DNA of 64,000 nt from Agromyces italicus DSM 16388 (GTDB taxonomy: Bacteria > Actinomycetota > Actinomycetes > Actinomycetales > Microbacteriaceae): positions 83,567 through 147,566 of the forward strand of contig NZ_ATXF01000012.1 of NCBI RefSeq assembly GCF_000421545.1. The letters run 5' to 3'. Of this stretch, positions 43,622 to 52,439 are shown one piece after another; positions within the stretch are counted from its first letter, which is position 1; each line of letters opens with the position of its first letter. The position numbers and the translations under genes are program-made. The notes under the pieces were generated by a model. That model made no database searches and was not told the DNA's origin. It saw nothing but the letters and a program-made list of their open reading frames with translations.

Positions 43622-44497
43622 GTGAAGTTCGCGCATCTGAGAGCCGAAGGCCAATCGACCCCCCGGCTCGCGGTGATGATCGCGGACGCGGCACTCTTCC
43701 TCGACGAGGTGCTCGAGCGCTCCCCCCGTGACCTGCAGGACCTCATCGAACGCGGCCCCGAAGGCCTCGCCGAAGTGCGCACCGCCGTCGATGCGGCCCT
43801 CGAGGCCGGCGCGGAACTCACGCCGGTGAGCGAGCTGCGACACGCCTCGGCCGTGCTGCGCCCGCCGCACATCCTCGCGATCGGCGCGAACTACGCCGCC
43901 CACTCGCAGGAGCTGAAGCTCCGGCACGAGACGGCGCCGACGATCTTCTCGCTCTGGCCGAACTCGCTCGGCTCGCACGGCGCGACGACCACCTGGCCCG
44001 AAGACCTGACGCACCAGGTCGACTACGAGGCGGAGCTCGGCGTGATCATCGGCCGTCCGGCCCGCGGCGTGCACGAGCGCGACGCGCTCGACTACGTCTG
44101 GGGCTACACGGTCGTCAACGACATCACCGCCCGGGACATCCAGTTCTCCGAGGCCCAGTGGTCGCGCTGCAAGTCGTTCGACGGCTTCACCCCCACGGGC
44201 CCCGTGGTCGTCACGGCCGACGAGGTCGCCGACCCGCAGGACCTCTGGCTCACCACGAACCTCGACGGCCGGATCCTGCAGGATGCATCGACGGGCGACA
44301 TGGTGCGCAGCGTCGCGGAGATCATCGCGTACCTCTCGCGCTCGGCGACCATTCCGCCCGGCACGCTCATCTCGACCGGCAGCCCGGGCGGCGCGGGCTA
44401 CTCGCGCAACCCGCAGGTGTTCCTGCAAGACGGCTCGACCGTGACGGTGTCGATCGGCGGCATCGGGTCGCTCACGACGCACTGCCGCGTCATCTGA
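43622..44497 (+). CDS. Second fumarylacetoacetate hydrolase family protein
   Basis: A 291-residue FAH-fold enzyme, only distantly similar to the one at 41787. Metal-site regions are VDYEAELGVIIG (Glu pair) and VVNDITARDIQ (Asp), after AIGANYAAHSQE; the end has STGSPGGAGYSRNP. Members act on 2-oxo acids as hydrolases, decarboxylases or dehydratases, so the reaction is open. The GTG start is supported by TAGCGT 6 nt upstream and no ribosome site. It has its own promoter 160 bp after the SDR gene, so it may not belong to the L-fucose operon. Confidence 0.87.
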   Translation: MKFAHLRAEGQSTPRLAVMIADAALFLDEVLERSPRDLQDLIERGPEGLAEVRTAVDAALEAGAELTPVSELRHASAVLRPPHILAIGANYAAHSQELKLRHETAPTIFSLWPNSLGSHGATTTWPEDLTHQVDYEAELGVIIGRPARGVHERDALDYVWGYTVVNDITARDIQFSEAQWSRCKSFDGFTPTGPVVVTADEVADPQDLWLTTNLDGRILQDASTGDMVRSVAEIIAYLSRSATIPPGTLISTGSPGGAGYSRNPQVFLQDGSTVTVSIGGIGSLTTHCRVI

Positions 44498-44532
44498 CCG
44501 GGTCGAGCCGCCCACCCGATCCGGCCGCGGGC

Positions 44533-44578
44533 GGACGCCTCGGGCCCGGCGCACGATCGACGCGCCCCCGAGGCATCC
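44533..44578. terminator. Bidirectional terminator between convergent genes
   Basis: GGACGCCTCGGG (44533-44544) and CCCGAGGCATCC (44567-44578) pair at 11 of 12 positions and fill the 84-bp gap between the FAH and aspA stop codons. Confidence 0.6.
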
Positions 44579-44581
44579 GGC

Positions 44582-46045
44582 TCACTCGTGCGGTTCCGAG
44601 CGCAGCTGCTGCACCGGAATGACCGTCGTGATCGGCCGGATGCCCGAGAGCTTCGACGGCAGCAATTGCGCGATCACGTCGTCACGGCTCATCAGCCCGG
44701 CCTCGACGACGAGGTCGGCGACGGGTCGGCCCGTCGCGAGGGCGAGCTTCGCGAGTTTCGCCGCCTCGGTGTAGCCGATGAACGGGATGAGTGCGGTGAT
44801 CACGCCGACGCTCGACGCGACCATCTGCTCGAGTCGTTCGGTGTTCGCGGTGATGCCGTCGACGCAGTTGACCCGGAGGGTCCAGCAGGCCTGGCGCATC
44901 CAGGCGATCGACTGCAGCAGCGAGTGCGCGATCACCGGCTCGAAGGCGTTGAGCTGGAGCTGACCGCTCTCGGCCGCCATCATGACGGTGACGTCGGCGC
45001 CGGCGACCGCGTAGGCGACCTGGCTGACGGCCTCGGGGATGACGGGATTCACCTTGCCCGGCATGATCGACGAGCCCGCCTGCCTCGGCGGCAGGTTGAT
45101 CTCGCCGAAGCCCGCCTGCGGTCCGGAGGAGAGCAGTCGAAGGTCGTTGCAGATCTTCGAGAGCTTGATCGCGCTGCGCTTGAGCGCACTCGAGAAGGTC
45201 ATGAACACGCCGGTGTCGCTCGTCGCCTCGATGAGGTCGGGAGCGGTCTCGAGGTGAAGTCCGGTGATCGCGCTCAGGTGCTCGACGACGGATGCCGCGT
45301 AGCCCGGGTCGGCGGTGATGCCGGTGCCGATCGCGGTCGCACCGAGGTTGACCTCGCCGAGCAGCTTGATCGTCTCGCGCAGCCGGTCGATGTCCTCGCC
45401 GAGCGTCGTCGCGTAGCCGTGGAACTCCTGCCCGAGCGTCATCGGCACGGCGTCCTGAAGCTGGGTGCGGCCGACCTTCAGCACCTCGTGGAACTCGCGG
45501 CCCTTACGGCTGAACGCGATGCGCAGTTGGTCGAGCTCGGTGAGCATCGTGCGCAGCGAGAACGCCATCGCGATCTTCACCGCGGTCGGGTAGGTGTCGT
45601 TCGTCGACTGGCTGCGGTTCACGTCGTCGATCGGGTGGATCAGGTCGTAGCGGCCCTTCGGGAACCCGGCGATCTCGAGCGAGAGGTTCGCGATGACCTC
45701 GTTCGCGTTCATGTTCGTCGAGGTGCCCGCGCCGCCCTGGATGACGCCGACCACGAACTGGTCGTGGAGCTCCCCGTCGATGATGCGCTGGCAGGCCTCG
45801 TCGATCCACGCCGCCTTCTGCGGGGCGAGCACCCCGACATCGCGGTTCGCCCGCGCCGCGGCCTGCTTCACCGAGGCGAGGGCGACGACGAGCTCGGGGT
45901 AGACCGAGATGGGGCGCTTGGAGATCGGGAAGTTCTCGAGCGCCCGCTTCGTGTGGACACCCCAATAGGCATCGCCCGGCACCTCGACCGACCCGAGGGA
46001 ATCGGTCTCGGTCCGGGTCGCCGGGATGGTCTCGGGCTCCTGCAT
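44582..46045 (-). CDS. aspA: Aspartate ammonia-lyase
   Basis: A 487-residue class II fumarase/aspartase. The signature loop GSSIMPGKVNP is present with TSTNMNANEVIAN, the NDTYPTAVK substrate segment and LQLNAFEPVIAHSLL, the last favouring aspartase over fumarase C. It converts L-aspartate to fumarate and ammonia in a homotetramer. The ATG at 46045 follows GGAGGAACGAC. It lies 243 bp downstream of, and on the same strand as, an amino acid/amine permease gene, and may share its transcript. Confidence 0.9.
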   Translation of the reverse strand: MQEPETIPATRTETDSLGSVEVPGDAYWGVHTKRALENFPISKRPISVYPELVVALASVKQAAARANRDVGVLAPQKAAWIDEACQRIIDGELHDQFVVGVIQGGAGTSTNMNANEVIANLSLEIAGFPKGRYDLIHPIDDVNRSQSTNDTYPTAVKIAMAFSLRTMLTELDQLRIAFSRKGREFHEVLKVGRTQLQDAVPMTLGQEFHGYATTLGEDIDRLRETIKLLGEVNLGATAIGTGITADPGYAASVVEHLSAITGLHLETAPDLIEATSDTGVFMTFSSALKRSAIKLSKICNDLRLLSSGPQAGFGEINLPPRQAGSSIMPGKVNPVIPEAVSQVAYAVAGADVTVMMAAESGQLQLNAFEPVIAHSLLQSIAWMRQACWTLRVNCVDGITANTERLEQMVASSVGVITALIPFIGYTEAAKLAKLALATGRPVADLVVEAGLMSRDDVIAQLLPSKLSGIRPITTVIPVQQLRSEPHE

Positions 46046-46288
46046 GTCGTTCCTCCACGGAGCCGTGCGGCGCGTCATCGTGCGGACGCGCCGGAACCGG
46101 CCCCATCGCCTCATTCGCACGGGATCGCCGCGCGGTCGTCCCCTCGAGCCTATCGTCCGGGATCCGGGCGGAACGTGCACGGGCGCGACCGAGGCGTCCG
46201 GTTCGCGCGCCCGATCGAGACGCCCCGCACGAACAGACGGAACGGCGACGGGCGCCCCCACGCCCGCCGCCGCCCGGTTCTCTCGGGG

Positions 46289-47851
46289 TCAGACGCGACC
46301 CCCCTCGTCGACCCCATCGGCCGCGAGCAGTTCGCTCTCGACGGCGCCGCCGTAGCCCTCCGCCTGCGGGTCGCCGTGGAGTCCGCCGGAGACGGCGTAC
46401 TCCTCCTCGGGCGACAGGATGAGCCGGTGACGGCCCCAGAGCGCGAAGCTCGCGAGCATCACCGCGTAGACCACGAAGATCGCGATGATCGCCGGCACGA
46501 ACGTCGGGTTCAGGAGGAAGCCGAGGAAGATGAGCGCGGCGATCACCGCAGCCACCACGGCGCCGGGCACACCCCACGGGCTGCGGTACGGGCGCTTCGC
46601 ATCCGGGTACTTGCGGCGGAGGATCACGAAGGCGACCATCTGAAGCAGGTAGGCGAGCACGGCACCCCACACCGCGATGTTCAGCACGATCGCGCCGGCG
46701 ACCGCGCCCGCGCCCTCGGCGTCGACCTGGGCCAGCACGTCGAGCACGATGAGTGCCACGAAGCCGATGATCGCGCCCGCGACGAGCGCGACCCACGGCG
46801 TCTGCCGTTTTCCGGTGAGCGAGAGGAACTTCGGATAGTAGCCGGCCCGCGACAGCGAGTACATGTTGCGCCCGTAGGCGAACATGATGCCCTGGAGCGA
46901 GGCGAGCAGACCGATGAGCGCGAACAGGGCGAGTACCGCGGCGAGTTCGTCGCCGACGATGGCCCGGAATCCGTCGAGCAACGGCTCCCCCGCGGTGCCC
47001 GTGGCCTCCGCGCCGACGACACCGGTGTTGAGGAACAGCACGAGCAGCCCGGTCACGATGAGGGTCGCGCGGGCGATCAGGCCGGCCTTCGGGATGTCGC
47101 GAACCGGATCCTTCGACTCCTCCGCCGCGAGGGGCAGCTCTTCGATGCCGAGGAAGAACCACATCGCGAAGGGCAGGGCGAAGAGGATCGGCAGCACCCC
47201 GTGCGGCAGGAACGAGGTCTGCCCGGCGTCGGGCGCGATGTCGAACAGCTTGTCCCACGAGAACTGGCCGGAGAAGATCGCCATCGCGCTGAACACGAGC
47301 AGGATCGCGATCGAGATGATGGAGACGACGATCGCGAACTTGAACGAGATGCTCGCACCGGCCGAGTTGATGCCGATGAAGACGACATAGAGGATTACCC
47401 ACCACAGCCATTGCGGCATCGAGAAGCCGAGCAGTTCGCTCGTGATGGCGTCGGCGTACGAGCCCGAGAAGAAGACGATGACCGCGGTCGTCGCGACGTA
47501 TTCGATCGTCTCGGCGAGCCCGGTCACGAATCCGCCCCACGGCCCCATGGCGGCCCGCGAGAACGAGTAGGCGCCGCCGGTGTGCGGCATCGCCGAGCTC
47601 ATCTCGCCGATCGAGAAGATGAGGCCGTAGTACATGACGACGAGCACCGCGAAGGCGATGAGCATGCCGCCGAACCCGGCGAAGTCGATGCCGAAGTTCC
47701 ACCCCGAGAAGTCGCCCGAGATGACGGCCGCGACGGCGAGGCCCCACAGCCCCCAGACGCCGGCGGTGCGCGTGAGCCTGCGTTTCTCGAAGTATCCCGA
47801 CTCGGCGGTCGTGTACCTCACGCCCGAGACCTTCAGGGTGTCTTTCGCCAT
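46289..47851 (-). CDS. APC family amino acid/amine permease (ethanolamine-permease-like)
   Basis: A 520-residue membrane transporter with about 12 helices of the APC superfamily. The N-terminal half has GLWGLAVAAVISGDFSGWN and IGEMSSAMPHTGGAYSF, and the middle has GIEELPLAAEESKDP, typical of the ethanolamine permease group. It is divergent from a gamma-glutamyl-amine pathway, so polyamine or ethanolamine is the likely cargo. The ATG at 47851 has AAGGGAG 7 nt upstream. An 80-residue hydrophilic tail ends the protein. Confidence 0.88.
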   Translation of the reverse strand: MAKDTLKVSGVRYTTAESGYFEKRRLTRTAGVWGLWGLAVAAVISGDFSGWNFGIDFAGFGGMLIAFAVLVVMYYGLIFSIGEMSSAMPHTGGAYSFSRAAMGPWGGFVTGLAETIEYVATTAVIVFFSGSYADAITSELLGFSMPQWLWWVILYVVFIGINSAGASISFKFAIVVSIISIAILLVFSAMAIFSGQFSWDKLFDIAPDAGQTSFLPHGVLPILFALPFAMWFFLGIEELPLAAEESKDPVRDIPKAGLIARATLIVTGLLVLFLNTGVVGAEATGTAGEPLLDGFRAIVGDELAAVLALFALIGLLASLQGIMFAYGRNMYSLSRAGYYPKFLSLTGKRQTPWVALVAGAIIGFVALIVLDVLAQVDAEGAGAVAGAIVLNIAVWGAVLAYLLQMVAFVILRRKYPDAKRPYRSPWGVPGAVVAAVIAALIFLGFLLNPTFVPAIIAIFVVYAVMLASFALWGRHRLILSPEEEYAVSGGLHGDPQAEGYGGAVESELLAADGVDEGGRV

Positions 47852-47931
47852 CACAGGGCTCCCTTGCTCTCATCGCGCACGCAGGGGGCGGGCGCGGGAT
47901 GCGATGCGTTGGTGAGGACTCTACGACTTCC

Positions 47932-47939
47932 AATGGTCG
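47932..47939. promoter_or_regulatory. AATGGTCG half site on the permease side
   Basis: A single AATGGTCG, the same 8-mer that forms the inverted repeat at 48028-48050. Confidence 0.4.
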
Positions 47940-48027
47940 CTCGTACAGACCTTTTTCGAGCGATCTTCACTGGAACGCACCGAAAATTCCCATTTCGGGC
48001 AGCTCGTGTCATCGTCGGATGTGATGT

Positions 48028-48050
48028 AATGGTCGGCGCAAGCGACCATT
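48028..48050. promoter_or_regulatory. Candidate GntR operator of the amine pathway
   Basis: AATGGTCG-gcgcaag-CGACCATT is a perfect 8-bp inverted repeat, 24 bp upstream of the ligase start and in the gap shared with the permease. The probable binder is the GntR/FadR protein at the end of the operon. Confidence 0.6.
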
Positions 48051-48074
48051 CACCGACTCGATGCGGAGCCACGG

Positions 48075-49442
48075 ATGACGACCCCGACCGGATACCTGAG
48101 CCTCGACGAACTGCGCGGAGCGATCGCCGACGGCGCCGTCGACACCGTGATCGTCGCATTCACCGACATGCAGGGCCGACTCGTCGGCAAGCGCGTCTCG
48201 GCGCGGCTCTTCCTCGAGGACGTCGCCGAGCACGGCGCCGAGGCGTGCAACTACCTCCTCGCGGTCGACGTCGAGATGAACACGGTCGACGGCTATGCGA
48301 TGTCGAGCTGGGAACGCGGATACGGCGACATGGTCCTCGTGCCCGATTTCGACACTCTGCGCGCGGCGCCCTGGCTCGACGCGACCGCCCTCGTCACGGC
48401 CGATCTGCGCTGGCTCGACGGCGCCCCGGTCGAGGCCGCGCCCCGACGCATCCTGCAGCGACAGCTCGAGCGGCTCGCCGAGCGCGGCCTCACCGCCTTC
48501 GTCGGCACCGAGCTCGAGTTCATCGTGTTCGACGACGGCTACCGGGCGGCGTGGCAGAAGGGCTACCGCGACCTCACCCCCGCGAGCGACTACAACATCG
48601 ACTACGCACTGCTCGCCTCCACCCGCATGGAGCCGCTCCTCCGAGACATTCGCAATTCCATGGACGGCGCGGGAATGTACTGCGAGGGCGTGAAGGGCGA
48701 GTGCAATCGCGGCCAACAGGAGATCGCGTTCCGTTACACCGATGCCCTCGGCACCTGCGACAACCACTCGATCTACAAGAACGCGGCGAAGGAGATCGCC
48801 GACCGGCACGGCAAGTCGCTCACGTTCATGGCGAAGTTCGACGAGCGCGAGGGCAACAGCTGCCACATCCACATCAGCCTGCGCGGCGACGGCGGCGAGG
48901 CCGTGTTCGCCGACCCCGACGAACCGCACGGCATGTCGAAGCTGTTCCGCCACTTCCTCGCAGGCCAGCTCGCCGCGATGCGCGAGCTCACGCTCTTCTC
49001 GGCCCCGAACGTCAATTCGTACAAGCGCTACGTCGCCGGCAGCTTCGCGCCCACCGCGATCGCGTGGGGTCTCGACAACCGCACCTGCGCGCTGCGCGTC
49101 GTCGGGCACGGGCACGGCATGCGCGTCGAGAACCGGGTGCCGGGCGGCGACGTCAATCAGTACCTCGCCGTCGCCGCGCTCATCGCCGCCGGGCTCCACG
49201 GGATCGAGAACGAACTCGAACCCGCCGAGCTGTTCGCGGGCAACGCCTACGAGAGCGACGTCGAGCGCGTCCCCGCGACGCTCCGCGACGCCGCCGAGCT
49301 GTTCGCCGGATCGACCGTCGCGCTCGAGGCGTTCGGCGAAGAGGTCGTCGCGCACTACCTCAACAACGCGAGGGTCGAACTCGCGGCGTTCGACGCCGCC
49401 GTCACCGATTGGGAGCGGGTCCGTGGCTTCGAACGACTCTGA
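48075..49442 (+). CDS. Glutamine synthetase-like gamma-glutamyl-amine ligase (GlnA3/GlnA4/PuuA type)
   Basis: A 455-residue type III-like glutamine synthetase homologue. The catalytic fold is visible in ELEFIVFDDG, GVKGECNRGQQEIAFRY, KFDEREGNSCHIHISL and the nucleotide region NVNSYKRYVAGSFAP. It lacks the Tyr adenylation segment of true GlnA. Together with a gamma-glutamyl hydrolase and an aldehyde dehydrogenase it most likely couples glutamate to a polyamine, monoamine or ethanolamine as the first step of breakdown. GGAG lies upstream of the ATG at 48075, behind the AATGGTCG palindrome. Confidence 0.87.
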   Translation: MTTPTGYLSLDELRGAIADGAVDTVIVAFTDMQGRLVGKRVSARLFLEDVAEHGAEACNYLLAVDVEMNTVDGYAMSSWERGYGDMVLVPDFDTLRAAPWLDATALVTADLRWLDGAPVEAAPRRILQRQLERLAERGLTAFVGTELEFIVFDDGYRAAWQKGYRDLTPASDYNIDYALLASTRMEPLLRDIRNSMDGAGMYCEGVKGECNRGQQEIAFRYTDALGTCDNHSIYKNAAKEIADRHGKSLTFMAKFDEREGNSCHIHISLRGDGGEAVFADPDEPHGMSKLFRHFLAGQLAAMRELTLFSAPNVNSYKRYVAGSFAPTAIAWGLDNRTCALRVVGHGHGMRVENRVPGGDVNQYLAVAALIAAGLHGIENELEPAELFAGNAYESDVERVPATLRDAAELFAGSTVALEAFGEEVVAHYLNNARVELAAFDAAVTDWERVRGFERL

Positions 49443-50259
49443 ACAGGGCGCGCGCACCGAGCAGACCAGGGGGAGAACGGGGGGCGGTGCGGATGCCGCG
49501 GCGGCGACGCCGGCCGCGGCATCCGCACCGGTGATCGGGATCACCACCTACCTCGAGCAGGCGCAGACGGGCGTCTGGGACGTACCGGCCTCGTTCCTCC
49601 CGAAGGTGTATCTCGATGCCGTCACCGACGCCGGCGGCATCGCGGTGCTGCTGCCGCCGCAGCCCGTCTCCCCCGAGATCGCCCGCCGCGTACTCCGCGC
49701 CCTCGACGGTCTCATCGTCGCGGGCGGTGCCGACATCGACCCCGCCCGATACGGGCAGGCGCCGCACCCCCGCACGGGTGCCCCGCGCCATGACCGCGAC
49801 GACTGGGAGGACGCGCTGCTCACCGCCGCGATCGAGGCCGAGCTGCCGTTCCTCGGCATCTGCCGCGGCGCCCAGATGCTCAACGTCGCCCTCGGCGGCA
49901 CCCTCGTGCAGCACCTGCCCGACCTCGTCGGCAGCGAGTCGTACCAACCTGGGCCGGCGGTCTTCGGCGAGGTGACCGTCGCCGTCGAACCGGGCTCCCG
50001 TCTCGCCGCGACCCTCGGCGACGCCGCCGGGGCGCTGCCGGTGCACGTGTACCACCACCAGGCGCTCGACGCGCTCGCGCCGGGCCTCACCGTCACGGCG
50101 CGCACCGGCGACGGCGTCATCGAGGCCGTCGAGCTCGAGGGCGTGCCGTTCGGGATCGGAGTGCAGTGGCATCCCGAGGAGAACGCGGCAGACCGCCGCA
50201 TGTTCGCCGGTCTCGTCGAGGCCGCCCGCCGACACCGCACGAACAGGACCGAGGCATGA
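49423..50259 (+). CDS. Class I glutamine amidotransferase-like gamma-glutamyl hydrolase (PuuD-like)
   Basis: A 278-residue peptidase C26-type enzyme that removes the gamma-glutamyl group from oxidised intermediates. The nucleophile Cys is in LGICRGAQMLNVALGG, and the His-Glu pair in GVQWHPEEN. The oxyanion segment LIVAGGADIDPARYG is typical of PuuD-type proteins. The GTG at 49423 lies inside the ligase gene with GGGAG 8 nt upstream, giving a 20-bp overlap. The N-terminal 35 residues are Ala/Thr/Gly-rich and outside the domain. Confidence 0.88.
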   Translation: MASNDSEQGARTEQTRGRTGGGADAAAATPAAASAPVIGITTYLEQAQTGVWDVPASFLPKVYLDAVTDAGGIAVLLPPQPVSPEIARRVLRALDGLIVAGGADIDPARYGQAPHPRTGAPRHDRDDWEDALLTAAIEAELPFLGICRGAQMLNVALGGTLVQHLPDLVGSESYQPGPAVFGEVTVAVEPGSRLAATLGDAAGALPVHVYHHQALDALAPGLTVTARTGDGVIEAVELEGVPFGIGVQWHPEENAADRRMFAGLVEAARRHRTNRTEA

Positions 50260-51611
50260 CCCACACCATCGTGAACCCCGCCGACGAATCGATCGTCGCG
50301 ACCGTGGCCGCCTCGAGTCTCGAGGAGACCGACTTCGCGATCACCCGCGCTGCGCGCGCGCAGCGCGGCTGGGCGGCGCTCGCACCGGCCGACCGCGCCC
50401 GGGCGCTGCGCCGCTTCGCTGCGGCCGTCGACGCCGCCGTCGAAGAGCTGGCTCTGCTCGAGGTGCGGAACTCGGGGCATCCGGTCTCGCAGGCGCGGTG
50501 GGAGGCCGGGCATGTGCGCGACGTGCTCGAGTACTACTCGGCGGCGCCCGAGCGTCTCTTCGGCCGGCAGATCCCGGTCTCGGGCGGGCTCGACGTGACC
50601 TTCCAGGAGCCGCTCGGCGTCGTGGGCGTGATCACGCCGTGGAACTTCCCGATGACGATCGCCGCGTGGGGCTTCGCCCCGGCTCTCGCCGCCGGCAACG
50701 CGGTCGTGCTGAAGCCCGCCGAGTGGACCCCGCTCACGAGCCTCCGCCTCGCCGAACTCGGCCTCGAGTCGGGACTGCCCGAGGGGCTCTTCCAGGTGAT
50801 CCCGGGTCGCGGCTCGGTCGTCGGCGAGCGCTTCGTCACGAACGAGACCGTGCGCAAGGTCGTGTTCACCGGCTCGACCGAGGTCGGAAAGCGAATCATG
50901 GCGGGATGCGCCGAGCAGGTGAAACGGGTGACCCTCGAACTCGGCGGCAAGAGCGCGAACCTCGTCTTCGCCGACGCCGACCTCGAACGCGCCGCAGCGA
51001 CGGCGCCCTACGGCGTGTTCGAGAACGCCGGGCAGGACTGCTGCGCCCGCAGCCGCATCCTCGTCGAGCGCAGCGTGTACGAGCGCTTCATGGAGCTCCT
51101 CGAACCGGCGGTTCAGGGCGTCCGGGTGGGCGATCCCGCCGACGAGTCGACCGAGATGGGACCACTCGTCGCCGCCGCGCACCTCGAGCGGGTTCGCTCA
51201 TTCGTGCCCGACGACGCCGACGTCGCCTTCCGCGGCAGCGCCCCCGACGGCGCCGGATTCTGGTTCCCGCCGACGGTGCTCACACCCGCACGCGACGCCC
51301 GTGCGGCCCGAGAGGAGATCTTCGGCCCGGTCGTCTCGGTGTTCCCCTTCGACGACGAGGCCGACGCGATCCGCTTCGCGAACGCGAGCGAGTACGGCCT
51401 CTCGGGGTCGATCTGGACCCGCGACCTCAGTCGCGGCATCCGCGTCGCCCGCGCCGTCGAATCGGGAAACCTCTCGGTCAACTCGCACTCCTCGGTGCGC
51501 TACTCGACGCCGTTCGGCGGCTTCAAGCAGTCGGGACTCGGCCGTGAGCTCGGCCCCGACGCGCCCCTCGCCTTCACCGAGACCAAGAACGTCTTCATCG
51601 CCGTCGACTGA
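50256..51611 (+). CDS. Aldehyde dehydrogenase (PuuC/GabD-like)
   Basis: A 451-residue NAD(P)-dependent aldehyde dehydrogenase. The catalytic Glu is in LELGGKSAN, the Cys in NAGQDCCARS, the Asn in TPWNFPM, and the cofactor loop in FTGSTEVGKR. It would oxidise the gamma-glutamyl aldehyde or a free amino-aldehyde of the pathway to the acid. The ATG overlaps the hydrolase stop (ATGA, 50256-50259), so it belongs to the same operon. The enzyme is slightly shorter than the usual 475-500 residues at the N-terminus. Confidence 0.9.
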   Translation: MTHTIVNPADESIVATVAASSLEETDFAITRAARAQRGWAALAPADRARALRRFAAAVDAAVEELALLEVRNSGHPVSQARWEAGHVRDVLEYYSAAPERLFGRQIPVSGGLDVTFQEPLGVVGVITPWNFPMTIAAWGFAPALAAGNAVVLKPAEWTPLTSLRLAELGLESGLPEGLFQVIPGRGSVVGERFVTNETVRKVVFTGSTEVGKRIMAGCAEQVKRVTLELGGKSANLVFADADLERAAATAPYGVFENAGQDCCARSRILVERSVYERFMELLEPAVQGVRVGDPADESTEMGPLVAAAHLERVRSFVPDDADVAFRGSAPDGAGFWFPPTVLTPARDARAAREEIFGPVVSVFPFDDEADAIRFANASEYGLSGSIWTRDLSRGIRVARAVESGNLSVNSHSSVRYSTPFGGFKQSGLGRELGPDAPLAFTETKNVFIAVD

Positions 51612-51638
51612 CGGCCCGACATCGGCACAGGAGCAGCA

Positions 51639-52430
51639 ATGTCAGAACTCCCCCGCATCGACCTCACCCGGCGCCTCGCCGGCCGCGTCGCCGTCATCAC
51701 CGGCGGCGCCTCGGGCATCGGCCTCGCCACCGCGAAGCGGTTCGCCGCGGAGGGCGCGACCGTCGTCATCGGCGACCTGGATGCCACGGCGGGCCCAGCC
51801 GCAGCCGAACTCGTCGGCGGCCGCTTCGTGCAGGTCGACGTCACCGACGAAGCGGCGGTGAACCACCTCTTCGACGAAGCGGCGCGGGTCTACGGTTCGG
51901 TCGACATCGCCTTCAACAACGCGGGCATCTCACCGCCCGACGACGACTCGATCGAGACGACCGAGCTGCCGGCCTGGCAGAAGGTGCAGGACGTCAACCT
52001 GAGGTCGGTGTACCTCTGCTCGCGCGCGGCGTTGCGGCACATGGTCGCGCAGGGGCGCGGATCGATCATCAACACGGCGTCGTTCGTCGCGGTGCTGGGT
52101 TCGGCGACCTCGCAGATCTCGTACACCGCCTCGAAGGGCGGGGTGCTCGCGATGAGCCGTGAGCTCGGCGTGCAGTTCGCCAGGCAGGGGGTTCGGGTGA
52201 ACGCACTCTGCCCCGGGCCGGTGAACACGCCACTGCTGCAGGAGCTCTTCGCGAAGGACCCGGAACGGGCGCAGCGTCGTCTCGTGCACATCCCCGTCGG
52301 TCGCTTCGCCGAGCCCGAGGAGCTCGCGGCCGCGGTCGCGTTCCTCGCGAGCGACGACGCCTCGTTCATCACCGGCTCGACGTTCCTCGTCGACGGCGGC
52401 ATCAGCTCCGCCTACGTCACACCGCTCTAG
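51639..52430 (+). CDS. SDR family oxidoreductase in the amine operon
   Basis: A 263-residue classical short-chain dehydrogenase: TGGASGIG (about residues 21-28), NNAGIS, Ser in NTASF and Tyr-Lys in YTASK. Asp at the end of beta-2 (IGDLD) favours NAD. It starts 27 bp after the aldehyde dehydrogenase stop, with AGGAGCAGCA before the ATG. It might handle an alcohol or hydroxy intermediate; streptomycete polyamine/ethanolamine loci include a similar gene order. Confidence 0.87.
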   Translation: MSELPRIDLTRRLAGRVAVITGGASGIGLATAKRFAAEGATVVIGDLDATAGPAAAELVGGRFVQVDVTDEAAVNHLFDEAARVYGSVDIAFNNAGISPPDDDSIETTELPAWQKVQDVNLRSVYLCSRAALRHMVAQGRGSIINTASFVAVLGSATSQISYTASKGGVLAMSRELGVQFARQGVRVNALCPGPVNTPLLQELFAKDPERAQRRLVHIPVGRFAEPEELAAAVAFLASDDASFITGSTFLVDGGISSAYVTPL

Positions 52431-52433
52431 GCT
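52428..52433 (+). promoter_or_regulatory. -10-like hexamer before the GntR gene
   Basis: TAGGCT, overlapping the SDR stop codon TAG, ends 6 nt before the ATG at 52440. The gap CGGAGG could also serve as a ribosome site. Confidence 0.4.
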
Positions 52434-52439
52434 CGGAGG

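Noticed and set aside
44588..49534. A plus-strand open frame of more than 1,600 codons
   Set aside because: It is the mirror of aspA and the permease gene and overlaps the ligase gene in another frame. It has no family match and an Arg/Asp/His-rich composition typical of antisense frames in high-GC DNA.
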